Source: Enterobacter oligotrophicus (lineage in GTDB: Bacteria; Pseudomonadota; Gammaproteobacteria; Enterobacterales; Enterobacteriaceae). Taken from it: a stretch of DNA of 64,000 nucleotides. Below the pieces are notes generated by a model, which was given only the letters and a program-made list of their open reading frames with translations, searched no databases and was not told the origin of the DNA. This document shows, piece by piece, positions 49,970-57,725 of this stretch (position 1 is the stretch's first letter; every line of letters starts with the position of its first letter). The translations under genes were made by a program, and so were the position numbers. The DNA lies in contig NZ_AP019007.1 of assembly GCF_009176645.1 (NCBI RefSeq), positions 1,488,001 to 1,552,000 on the forward strand. Direction: 5' to 3'.

Positions 49970-50986
49970 ATGGCGACAATTAAGGATGTGGCTCGTCTGG
50001 CCGGAGTTTCCGTCGCGACCGTCTCACGCGTGATCAACGACTCCCCAAAAGCCAGTGACGCATCACGCCAGGCAGTGCAGAACGCCATGGAAACCCTGAA
50101 CTACCATCCCAACGCCAACGCGCGCGCGCTTGCGCAGCAGTCAACGGAAACCATCGGGCTGGTAGTGGGCGACGTGTCTGATCCCTTTTTCGGTGCCATG
50201 GTCAAAGCGGTGGAGCAGGTCTCCTATCAGACAGGCAATTTTTTGCTGATCGGGAATGGCTATCACAACGAACAAAAAGAACGCCAGGCCATCGAACAGC
50301 TAATCCGCCACCGCTGTGCGGCGCTGGTGGTGCATGCAAAAATGATCCCCGATGCCGAGCTGATTCACCTGATGAAGCAGATGCCCGGTATGGTGATCAT
50401 CAACCGTATTATTCCCGGATTCGAAAAACGCTGTGTGGCCCTTGATGATCGCTACGGAGCCTGGCTTGCAACGCGCCACCTGATCCAACAAGGCCATACC
50501 CGCATTGGTTATCTCTGTTCCAATCACCCCATTTCCGATGCGGAAGATCGCCTGCAGGGCTATTACGACGCGCTGCGCGAAAATGGTTTGCCGTGCAATG
50601 ACCGGCTGGTGGCCTATGGTGAACCGGACGAAAGCGGCGGTGAGCAGGCGATGACGGAGCTGTTAGGACGCGGGCGGAATTTCACCGCAATTGCCAGCTA
50701 TAACGACTCTATGGCCGCAGGTGCAATGGGTGTGTTAAATGACAACGGTATTGAAGTTCCGGCAGAAATTTCCCTGATTGGCTTTGATGACGTGCTGGTT
50801 TCCCGCTACGTGCGCCCACGCCTGACCACCGTGCGCTACCCGATTATCACCATGGCAACGCAGGCGGCAGAGCTGGCGCTGGCGCTGGCCGAACAGCGTC
50901 AGCCGCCAGACATTACGCATCTGTTCAGCCCGACGCTCGTTCGCCGTCACTCCGTTGTATCGCCTGCCGAGGCGCAAAGCGAATAG
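49970..50986 (+). CDS. galR: Galactose operon repressor GalR
   Basis: LacI-family repressor of galactose transport and metabolism genes. 338 residues from ATG 49970 (MATIKDVARLAGVSVATVSR); the frame is open 13 codons upstream. Helix-turn-helix at residues 3-22, hinge helix ANARALAQ around 50-57, then the periplasmic-binding-protein-like sensor. The C terminus (VSPAEAQSE) differs from E. coli and its last 40 bases overlap the convergent GNAT gene. Confidence 0.95.
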   Translation: MATIKDVARLAGVSVATVSRVINDSPKASDASRQAVQNAMETLNYHPNANARALAQQSTETIGLVVGDVSDPFFGAMVKAVEQVSYQTGNFLLIGNGYHNEQKERQAIEQLIRHRCAALVVHAKMIPDAELIHLMKQMPGMVIINRIIPGFEKRCVALDDRYGAWLATRHLIQQGHTRIGYLCSNHPISDAEDRLQGYYDALRENGLPCNDRLVAYGEPDESGGEQAMTELLGRGRNFTAIASYNDSMAAGAMGVLNDNGIEVPAEISLIGFDDVLVSRYVRPRLTTVRYPIITMATQAAELALALAEQRQPPDITHLFSPTLVRRHSVVSPAEAQSE

Positions 50987-51423
50987 CGATAAAGATGTAC
51001 CGTTTTGTCCGGGTATTCCAGCGCATCGCCAATGTACTGCCAGCCGTAGCGTTCGTAAAAGTCACGGCAGGCAGACCACAGATGCAGTTCGCTATACCCG
51101 GCCTGTGCGGCATACGCGATGACATGCTGCTGAAGTTGCCCCGCCAGCCCCTGGCCACGCGCCGCTTCATCAACGTACAGCGCCGCCAGCCACGGACAGA
51201 GATCCTGACGGGTGATCAAATCGCAGCGCCACAGTCCCACGGTTCCCCGCAACTGCTCGCCTTCAACGGCAATAAACGTCAGCGGCAACGCGCCCGGCAG
51301 CTGGCTGTGCTCAACGATGCTGTGGAAAAACTCACGCGGAAGCCCCTCACCAAAGGCCTGCCAGATCCAGTCCGTAACCTGCTCCGCATACTGAGGCGCA
51401 GCATGGAGAGGAACAATATTCAC
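50947..51423 (-). CDS. GNAT family N-acetyltransferase
   Basis: 158-residue acetyltransferase with one GNAT domain. The acetyl-CoA loop is VDEAARGQGLAGQLQQHV near residues 88-105 (R-G-Q-G-L-A pattern), and the C-terminal block FYERYGWQYIGD near 125-136 is typical. The substrate is unknown. GTG start at 51423 overlaps the stop of the GntR regulator (GTGA), so it is translated from the same message. Its 3' end overlaps galR by 40 bp tail-to-tail. Absent from this spot in E. coli. Confidence 0.85.
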   Translation of the reverse strand: MNIVPLHAAPQYAEQVTDWIWQAFGEGLPREFFHSIVEHSQLPGALPLTFIAVEGEQLRGTVGLWRCDLITRQDLCPWLAALYVDEAARGQGLAGQLQQHVIAYAAQAGYSELHLWSACRDFYERYGWQYIGDALEYPDKTVHLYRYSLCASAGDTTE

Positions 51424-52193
51424 ACCAGCTTCCCCTGAAAAATCGGCACGGATTCAAAAAGATAGCCATCAAAATCAGGCGCATCTTCGTCAGACAACTC
51501 CAGCAGGCTCTTTTTCACGTTTTCCAGATGCTGGAACATCGCCTGCCAGGCTCCCGTCACATCGCGTCGACGTAGCGCGGCAAGGATCGTTTGCCTGTCG
51601 CCCAGCCATTTGAGGCGGTACGCGCGGCTGGCAATGTGGACATTAAACTGCTGCCACAGCGGGCTGCTGTCCATGTGGTGCCAGACGCTCTCAACGGTCG
51701 CCAGCAGCATCTGGTTCTGCGTCGCGCCCGCCAGCACCAGATGGAACATCTTATTATTGTCCTGACTGCGATCGTCGGCAGCAATCGCCCGCTGCTCCTG
51801 CTCGATAATCCGGCGCAGGTTGTCGATATCGGCACGCGTCGCCATTTTCGCGGCGAACGCGGCAATATTGCTTTCAAGCAGCTGGCGCGCCTGTAAAATC
51901 TCAAACGGCCCTACGTCACTGTTGAGAAAGCGCTCTTCTTCGTTTTCGTGTTCTTCAGGGATGCGCATCACGTAAACACCCGAGCCCTGACGGATATCCA
52001 CCGTGCCCTGCAGCTCAAGCATCAACAGCGCCTCTCGCACGATAGTGCGGCTTACGCCATAGGTTTCGGCAATGTTGCGCTCCGGCGGCAGGCGCGACCC
52101 AACGGGATAATGCCCCTGGATAATTTGCGCCCGTAAATCCTCGCCAATTTCCTGGTACTGTTTTTTTTCCGGCAGGATGACAGCCTTATCCAC
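51420..52193 (-). CDS. GntR-family (FadR subfamily) regulator, ExuR/UxuR-like
   Basis: 257-residue regulator. The winged helix lies at about residues 15-75 (SRLPPERNIAETYGVSRTIV, residues 33-52), followed by an FCD ligand domain whose GPFEILQARQLLESNIAAFA block (about 95-114) matches ExuR, UxuR and LgoR, the E. coli regulators of hexuronate genes. GTG start at 52193. It is the third gene, 78 bp after the GH1 gene, and overlaps the GNAT gene. TTGGCATACCA repeats in the PTS promoter resemble the operator of this subfamily, so it probably controls its own operon. The ligand is not known; a uronate-like acid or related sugar is a guess. Confidence 0.85.
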   Translation of the reverse strand: MDKAVILPEKKQYQEIGEDLRAQIIQGHYPVGSRLPPERNIAETYGVSRTIVREALLMLELQGTVDIRQGSGVYVMRIPEEHENEEERFLNSDVGPFEILQARQLLESNIAAFAAKMATRADIDNLRRIIEQEQRAIAADDRSQDNNKMFHLVLAGATQNQMLLATVESVWHHMDSSPLWQQFNVHIASRAYRLKWLGDRQTILAALRRRDVTGAWQAMFQHLENVKKSLLELSDEDAPDFDGYLFESVPIFQGKLV

Positions 52194-52224
52194 GTTACCA
52201 CCTGTGTTTTTCAGTGAATGCGCA

Positions 52225-52244
52225 GGCCGGGCGTCCTCCCGGCC
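52225..52244 (-). other. Intercistronic hairpin between GH1 gene and GntR gene
   Basis: Perfect 7-bp stem GGCCGGG/CCCGGCC with a 6-base loop in the 78-bp gap, without a U run. It may protect the upstream PTS-GH1 message or lower expression of the downstream regulator. Confidence 0.5.
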
Positions 52245-52271
52245 AGTTTGTGTACTATTTTATCAGAACGC

Positions 52272-53699
52272 TTACTTCCATTCATCGTCAACGGTGAGCG
52301 TCAGCACGCGCGCATCGCGCAGTTGCCGGAACCAGGCGGCCGATTTCTTTGCGCGTCGGGCACGGTTATCGCCCAGATCGATCTCAATCAGCCCGTAGCG
52401 GTTTTTAAAGGCATTCATCGGTGACACATTATCAGTGAACGCCCAGAGCATATAGCCGTGACAGTTTGCCCCCTCCTCCCGCGCCAGCAGCGTGTAGTAA
52501 AGGTGCTCGCTGATAAAGTCGATGCGGTACGTGTCGTCGATAATGCCATCACGGTTGCGGAACTGTGCTTCGTTTTCCACCCCCATCCCGCTCTCCGCCA
52601 CGAACCAGTCGATGTTGCGGTAATCCTTTTTAATCCGCATCGCCATGTCGTAGATAATGCGCGGATAAATCTCCCAGCCGCGAGAGGTGTTCATTCGCCG
52701 CCCCGGTAGCTCAAACGTTTCGTAATAGTATGCCGGGTGGAACGGTGTCTCCGGGTGCCAGGCGCGGGAAGGTGCTTTCACCCGGTGCGGGTAATAGAGG
52801 TTGATCCCCAGCTCGTCGACGGTGTTACCGGCAATCAGCGCCAGCTCCTCTGCCGTGTAGTCCCACTGAACGTGGTGCTGCGCAAGCAGGGCAAAGAGTT
52901 CCTGTGGATAGTGACCATGTACCAGCGGGTCGAGAAAGACGCGATTGTAGAAGAGATCGTAGATCTCCGCCGCCCGCACATCATGCGGCGCACGTGAGCG
53001 CGGATAAGTCACTTCAGGGTTCAGAATGCAGCCCACCGAGCCACGATAACCTTTCTCACGAAACAGCTTCACCACTTTTGCCGTCGCCAGCACTTTATGG
53101 TGATTCCACTGCATCCACGTACTGGTGTTCTGCTCGTAAGGCCAGCGCAGTGCATCAAGGTAAACGCGGGTCTGCACCACGATCGGCTCATTGAACGTAA
53201 ACCAGCGGGCGACTCTGGTGTGGTAGCGTTCGAACACTTTTTCCGCATAGCGAACGAACAGCTCAACCACATGCTTCGACGCCCAGCCGCCGTAGGTTTC
53301 CAGCAGCACGCCCGGTAATTCGTAATGTTCCAGGCAGATCATCGGTTCGATGCCCTGACGATGCATCTCATCGAACAGCGCGTCATAGTATGCGGCGTAT
53401 TCTTCATCCACCGTCACGTTTTCATAATCGGTCAAAAAACGCGACCAGTTGATCGAGGTACGGTAATGCGTCAGCCCGGCCTGCTTCATCAGGGCGACAT
53501 CTTCCCGGAAGCGGTTGATAAAATCGGTCGCCACCGCCGGACCGTAGCCGTTGTGCCAGACGTGGCGGTCGTTCTTGTACCAGAGATCGATCCACGAATC
53601 CTGCCCCGCCTTCTTGCCGCTCCAGCCTTCCGTTTGCCAGGCTGACGCCGCCGCGCCCAGAATGAAATCCTGCGGTATTGTTATCTGTTTTGTGCTCAT
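52272..53699 (-). CDS. Glycoside hydrolase family 1, probable 6-phospho-beta-glucosidase
   Basis: 475-residue cytoplasmic (beta/alpha)8 enzyme. The acid/base glutamate is in FTFNEPIV near residue 170; the nucleophile is in FVAESGMGVE near residue 370, where most GH1 enzymes read ENG. The phosphate-loop region reads SPMNAFKNRYG, comparable with S…K…Y of phospho-glycosidases but with the lysine one place earlier than in LacG. ATG 53699 has GAGG five bases upstream; an ATG five codons earlier overlaps the PTS stop. It follows the PTS EIIC gene by seven bases, so it should hydrolyse the phosphorylated sugar that EIIC brings in. The sugar is not known. Confidence 0.9.
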   Translation of the reverse strand: MSTKQITIPQDFILGAAASAWQTEGWSGKKAGQDSWIDLWYKNDRHVWHNGYGPAVATDFINRFREDVALMKQAGLTHYRTSINWSRFLTDYENVTVDEEYAAYYDALFDEMHRQGIEPMICLEHYELPGVLLETYGGWASKHVVELFVRYAEKVFERYHTRVARWFTFNEPIVVQTRVYLDALRWPYEQNTSTWMQWNHHKVLATAKVVKLFREKGYRGSVGCILNPEVTYPRSRAPHDVRAAEIYDLFYNRVFLDPLVHGHYPQELFALLAQHHVQWDYTAEELALIAGNTVDELGINLYYPHRVKAPSRAWHPETPFHPAYYYETFELPGRRMNTSRGWEIYPRIIYDMAMRIKKDYRNIDWFVAESGMGVENEAQFRNRDGIIDDTYRIDFISEHLYYTLLAREEGANCHGYMLWAFTDNVSPMNAFKNRYGLIEIDLGDNRARRAKKSAAWFRQLRDARVLTLTVDDEWK

Positions 53700-53706
53700 C
53701 ACATCC

Positions 53707-55032
53707 TCACGCATTGTCGGTGGCTTGTTGCAGCGCAGCCTGCTCTGCGCGACGCGATGCGATCTTCACAAACGGCAGATAGATAATGACCGCCGTCACA
53801 ATGCAGATCAGTTGGGTGATCACCGCCCCCATCGAGCCTGCAGTGGAGAGCCAGGCATTAACCAGCGGCGGCGTGGTCCACGGCACCATCACCACCGCTT
53901 TACCGGCAAAACCGGTTACGGTAGCAAAATAGCCAATAGAGCCGGTCACCAGCGGCGTGATGATAAACGGAATGGCGAGGATCGGATTGAGCATGATTGG
54001 CATGCCGAAGATCACCGGCTCGTTGATATTAAAAATGCCCGGTCCGATGGAAAGTTTGGCGATCTCTTTCATCTCTTTGCGTTTGGTGGCAATCATGACG
54101 GCGATCAGCAGGCCAATAGTCAGGCCGGAACCGCCAATACTCATGTACACGTCCCAGAACGGCATGGTGATGATGTTCGGCACCTCTTTGCCCTGCTCAA
54201 AGGCGCTCATATTGACGGTGATCGCCCCCAGCAGCAACGGCTCGCGGATCGGCTTGATCATCTGATTACCGTGAATGCCAATCACCCAGAACAGCTGGGC
54301 GACAAACATCAGCAGCAGAATACCCGGCAGGCTTTGCACCACACGCTCCAGCGGCTGTTGCACCACCTGGTAAACCGCGTCGTACAGATACATGCCGGTC
54401 ATTTGATGGAAAACGAAGCCAAAGGTGGCAATGGCGGTGGTGGTAATAATCGCCGGAATAAGAGCGGAAAATGACGCGGCCACGTTAGGCGGCACGGTGT
54501 CCGGCATTCTGATTTTCAGCCCGTTGCGGTTTTCCAGCCAGCAGTAAATCTCCACGGATAAAATGGCGATAAACATACCGAGGAACAGGCTTCGGGTATC
54601 TGAGAACTGGCGCAGGAGCACGTCTTTCACCACGTGCATCTCGCCGTCCACCAGCATCTCTACGGTGGTCGGCGTCACGCAGATAAAACAGATCACCGCC
54701 AGCAGGCCAGGGAACAGCGACTTGATGCCGTTAATCCGCCCCAGCTCAATGCCGATTAAAAACACCGCGCCGATGTTGAGGAAGTTAAGCGTGGCGTAGT
54801 TCAGCGCGCTGGTGATCGGCTTTAGCGCCGCCAGGAATGACAGCGACTGAAAGCTCGCCAGGCCATTTTTAGGGTCCAGCACCATGTTGGAGATCAGCAC
54901 GGAGAATGCGCCAACGATGATGACCGGCATTAAGGTAATAAAAGCAGACTTAATCGCCATGATATAGCGATAGCTGTTGAATTTGGTGGCAAAACTGCCC
55001 AGAGCGTCGATCAGTTTTTCCTGTAATGCCAT
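53707..55032 (-). CDS. PTS EIIC component, lactose/cellobiose family
   Basis: 441-residue membrane permease of the PTS Lac/Cel family, with about ten hydrophobic segments (for example AIKSAFITLMPVIIVGAFSV near residues 35-54) and the conserved NINEPVIFGMPIMLNPIL block around 340-357, typical of CelB/ChbC. No EIIA or EIIB gene is adjacent, so those parts must come from another system (for example a chb- or cel-type operon elsewhere). ATG 55032 gives MALQEKLIDALGSF; upstream ATGs in frame lack a ribosome site. First gene of a probable EIIC-GH1-GntR-GNAT operon. Confidence 0.9.
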   Translation of the reverse strand: MALQEKLIDALGSFATKFNSYRYIMAIKSAFITLMPVIIVGAFSVLISNMVLDPKNGLASFQSLSFLAALKPITSALNYATLNFLNIGAVFLIGIELGRINGIKSLFPGLLAVICFICVTPTTVEMLVDGEMHVVKDVLLRQFSDTRSLFLGMFIAILSVEIYCWLENRNGLKIRMPDTVPPNVAASFSALIPAIITTTAIATFGFVFHQMTGMYLYDAVYQVVQQPLERVVQSLPGILLLMFVAQLFWVIGIHGNQMIKPIREPLLLGAITVNMSAFEQGKEVPNIITMPFWDVYMSIGGSGLTIGLLIAVMIATKRKEMKEIAKLSIGPGIFNINEPVIFGMPIMLNPILAIPFIITPLVTGSIGYFATVTGFAGKAVVMVPWTTPPLVNAWLSTAGSMGAVITQLICIVTAVIIYLPFVKIASRRAEQAALQQATDNA

Positions 55033-55088
55033 AGGGTAATACCTCAGTAAAAGGGCTTTTATTGAATAAGGTGTACAGCCGGATACTA

Positions 55089-55100
55089 TTGGCATACCAA
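55089..55100. promoter_or_regulatory. Putative ExuR/UxuR-type operator 1
   Basis: TTGGCATACCAA, an inverted repeat TTGG-N4-CCAA close to the ExuR/UxuR operator core TTGGTATACCAA. It lies 57 bp upstream of the PTS EIIC start and, on the geometry proposed, over the transcription start. A candidate -10 (TATTTT, minus strand 55105-55100) touches it. Confidence 0.65.
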
Positions 55101-55126
55101 AAATAGCTTCCGGGCAAATATTGTTC

Positions 55127-55142
55127 TGTGATTAAGCTCTCA
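55127..55142. promoter_or_regulatory. Candidate CRP site of the PTS operon
   Basis: TGTGATTAAGCTCTCA matches TGTGA-N6-TCACA with one mismatch. Its centre (55134.5) is 40 bp from the centre of operator 1. A start near 55093 would place it at -41.5, a class II position, next to a poor -35 (CAGAAC). Confidence 0.55.
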
Positions 55143-55182
55143 ATGCCGCCAGAGGTATTCCAGATTACGATTTACAATCAAT

Positions 55183-55194
55183 TTGGCATACCAC
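55183..55194. promoter_or_regulatory. Putative ExuR/UxuR-type operator 2
   Basis: TTGGCATACCAC shares 11 identical bases with operator 1, same orientation, 94 bp away (about nine helical turns). It could support looping around the CRP-like site or affect the divergent LacI-type gene. Confidence 0.55.
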
Positions 55195-55284
55195 TTGCCG
55201 ACATTTATTCCGGCCTGACGGATCGTTACCGAAAAGCGTGATCGTGATGGGGATTTTGCCCTGCCCGCGTCGCTTATGCGCCGG

Positions 55285-55310
55285 ATGGTCTGTGTTAAAC
55301 TGCAGACCAT
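55285..55310. promoter_or_regulatory. Inverted repeat before the LacI-type gene
   Basis: ATGGTCTG (55285-55292) and CAGACCAT (55303-55310), perfect 8-bp arms with a 10-base centre, 23 bp before the start codon. It may be an operator of the LacI-type protein or a leader hairpin; the sequence alone does not decide. Confidence 0.45.
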
Positions 55311-55332
55311 TATGTGGAAGCAGGAATTTCTA

Positions 55333-56370
55333 ATGGCAACAATGCTGGATGTCTCATTACGTGCGGGTGTGTCGAAGGCCACCGTCTCGCGCGTGCTGAA
55401 CGGCACAGGTCAGGTTAAAGAGAGTACGCGTCAGCAGGTGTTCACTGCGATGGAAGAGCTGGGCTACCGCCCGAACTTTCTCGCGCGTTCCCTTGCCAAC
55501 CAGACCAGCAACAGCATTGGTCTGGTGGTCTCTACTTTCGACGGTTTTTACTTCGGTCGCCTGTTGCAACAGGCCTCACGCCAGACGGAAACCCACGGAA
55601 AGCAGCTGATCGTCACCGACGGCCACGACGCGCCCGAGCAGGAAGAACAGGCGGTGCAGATGCTAGCCGATCGCAAATGTGACGCCATTGTGCTCTACAC
55701 GCGCTACATGAGCGAAAAGACGATCATGAAGTTGATCAACAGCGTGCAAACGCCGCTGGTAATCATCAACCGTGAAGTCAGCCAGGCGGCGGATCGCTGC
55801 GTCTTTTTCGAACAGCAGGATGCCGCTTTCAAAGCGGTGGATTACCTGATAAGCCAGGGCCATCGGGAGATCGCCTGTATGACGGTGCCTATCCATACGC
55901 CAACCGGTAAAGCGCGCCTGATGGGCTACCGTAAAGCGCTGGAAAAGCATGGCATTCGCCTGGACGAACGGCGAATTAAATACGGTGATGCCGGGATGAC
56001 GCGGGGATATGAACTGTGCAGGGAGCTGATTGCCGAAAAAGTTCCGTTTACCGCCCTGTTTGCCTGTAACGATGATATGGCGCTCGGCGCGTCCAAAGCA
56101 TTACACCAGGCCGGGCTTAAGATCCCGCAGGATATTTCGCTGTTTGGATTTGACGATGCACCCAGCGCAAAATGGCTGGAGCCTGCGCTGTCTTCGGTGT
56201 ATCTGCCGATCGACAACATGATCGTCACGGCGATCGACCAGGCGATCCGGCTGGCTAAAAACCAGCCTGTCGAAGCGATCCCGCCGTTTACCGGCACGCT
56301 GGTGTTACGCGATTCGGTGACAACGGGACCGTATTTTAATCAGAAGAGTTCCAGCGCAAGCAGTTCCTGA
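55333..56370 (+). CDS. LacI-family transcriptional regulator
   Basis: 345-residue LacI/GalR-type regulator, nearest in feel to AscG of E. coli. The helix-turn-helix is at residues 5-24 (LDVSLRAGVSKATVSRVLNG), hinge region NFLARSLANQ near 52-61, then the sugar-binding domain. ATG 55333 follows CAGGAATTTCTA. It is divergent from the PTS-GH1 operon and presumably regulates it in response to a beta-glucoside or its phosphate. Its 3' end overlaps the convergent lysA by 31 bp. Confidence 0.87.
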   Translation: MATMLDVSLRAGVSKATVSRVLNGTGQVKESTRQQVFTAMEELGYRPNFLARSLANQTSNSIGLVVSTFDGFYFGRLLQQASRQTETHGKQLIVTDGHDAPEQEEQAVQMLADRKCDAIVLYTRYMSEKTIMKLINSVQTPLVIINREVSQAADRCVFFEQQDAAFKAVDYLISQGHREIACMTVPIHTPTGKARLMGYRKALEKHGIRLDERRIKYGDAGMTRGYELCRELIAEKVPFTALFACNDDMALGASKALHQAGLKIPQDISLFGFDDAPSAKWLEPALSSVYLPIDNMIVTAIDQAIRLAKNQPVEAIPPFTGTLVLRDSVTTGPYFNQKSSSASSS

Positions 56371-57602
56371 ATGGTCTGGCGTCGGCGGATCAGTCGCGCC
56401 ACGCCGCGATCAAACAGCACCTCCGGCAGCAGCGGGCGGCTATTGTAGTTAGACGACATAGACGCCCCGTATGCGCCGGTATCGTGCAATACCAGATAGT
56501 CTCCCGGCTGCACTTCAGGCAGCGCGCGGGTCTCCACTTTGCCGCCTTCCTGCTGGGTAAACACATCGCCAGATTCACACAGCGGGCCTGCGACGACCGT
56601 CTCAACGCGGGGAGCCTGGGTTAAATCACGACCATCGGCAGCGAGCGCCGTGATGTGGTGATAGCTGCCGTACATGGACGGACGCATCAGGTCGTTGAAG
56701 CCTGCATCAATCAGCACGAAGTGACGGCTGCCCATCTCTTTCACGCTACGCACCTGCGCCACCAGCACGCCGGACTCCGCCACCAGGAAACGTCCCGGTT
56801 CGATTTCCAGTTTCACCGGGTGGCCCAGATGCGCGGCGATTTTATCGCGTGCAGCGTTCCACAGGCCGTAATAGTGAGCGGTATCGATCGCCTCTTCCCC
56901 TTCGCGGTAAGGAATGGACAGACCACCACCGGCAGAGATCGCCTCCAGATCCTGGCCGAAGTCGACGACCTGGCGCACCATCGCGCCGCACACCTGCTCA
57001 AGATGACCGTAGTCCACACCGGAGCCGATATGCATATGAATGCCCACCAGCGTGAGGTTATAGCGCTGCAACACCTCCAGCGCCGCAGGCAGATCGGCAT
57101 ACCAGATACCGTGCTTGCTGTTCTCACCGCCGGTATTGGTTTTTTGGCTATGACCGTGACCAAAGCCAGGGTTTACGCGCAGCCAGACGCGATGACCGGG
57201 GGAGACCCGTCCAAGCTGTTCCAGCATATCCACAGAACCCGCATTTACCGGGATCTGCAGTTCATGTACGCGCGCAAGCGTGGCATCGTCAATCAGGTCA
57301 GCGGTAAAGACAATCGCATCGCTGTCGGTTTTCGGGTCGAACCCGGCCACCAGCGCACGCTCGATTTCGCCCAGCGATACGGAGTCAACTTTCACCCCCT
57401 GCTCGCGCATCAGGCGCAGGATGTGAACGTTGGAGCAGGCCTTCTGCGCAAAACGCACCACGTCAAACTGATGTAAGGCGGCAATCTTCTCGCGGACGAT
57501 CTCCGCGTCATACACCCACACCGGGCAGCCAAATTCTGCAGGCAGGCGCAGCAGGTTATCGGCGTTCAAATCGGTATCAGTCTGGTTGAGCGGGCGTGGC
57601 AT
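56340..57602 (-). CDS. lysA: Diaminopimelate decarboxylase
   Basis: PLP enzyme that makes L-lysine from meso-diaminopimelate, the last step of the pathway. 420 residues as in E. coli from ATG 57602 (MPRPLNQTDTDL), preceded by GGAGAAGACC; the frame is open 29 codons upstream. The PLP lysine is in VRFAQKACSN near residue 54, and the GPLCESGDVF motif lies near 338-347. It is divergent from its activator lysR. Confidence 0.97.
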   Translation of the reverse strand: MPRPLNQTDTDLNADNLLRLPAEFGCPVWVYDAEIVREKIAALHQFDVVRFAQKACSNVHILRLMREQGVKVDSVSLGEIERALVAGFDPKTDSDAIVFTADLIDDATLARVHELQIPVNAGSVDMLEQLGRVSPGHRVWLRVNPGFGHGHSQKTNTGGENSKHGIWYADLPAALEVLQRYNLTLVGIHMHIGSGVDYGHLEQVCGAMVRQVVDFGQDLEAISAGGGLSIPYREGEEAIDTAHYYGLWNAARDKIAAHLGHPVKLEIEPGRFLVAESGVLVAQVRSVKEMGSRHFVLIDAGFNDLMRPSMYGSYHHITALAADGRDLTQAPRVETVVAGPLCESGDVFTQQEGGKVETRALPEVQPGDYLVLHDTGAYGASMSSNYNSRPLLPEVLFDRGVARLIRRRQTIQELLALELF

Positions 57603-57725
57603 GGTCTTCTCCGGGCGGTCACATTTTTTTATGATTACGCCACAGCGCGAAGAGAATAAAAAATATCGTTTTATCGTGAGTCTATGCAAAAATGATATGG
57701 ATTACGTTCAGACATCAGGTGTTCT

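Noticed and set aside
53551..54474. 307-codon plus-strand frame over the GH1/PTS junction
   Set aside because: Antisense to two well-supported genes and highly charged and repetitive, as mirror frames in GC-rich DNA are.
55089..55194. TTGGCATACCA repeats as operators of the divergent LacI-type protein
   Set aside because: LacI-family operators usually have a central CG; these have a central AT step and fit the ExuR/UxuR operator better. Not excluded by experiment.
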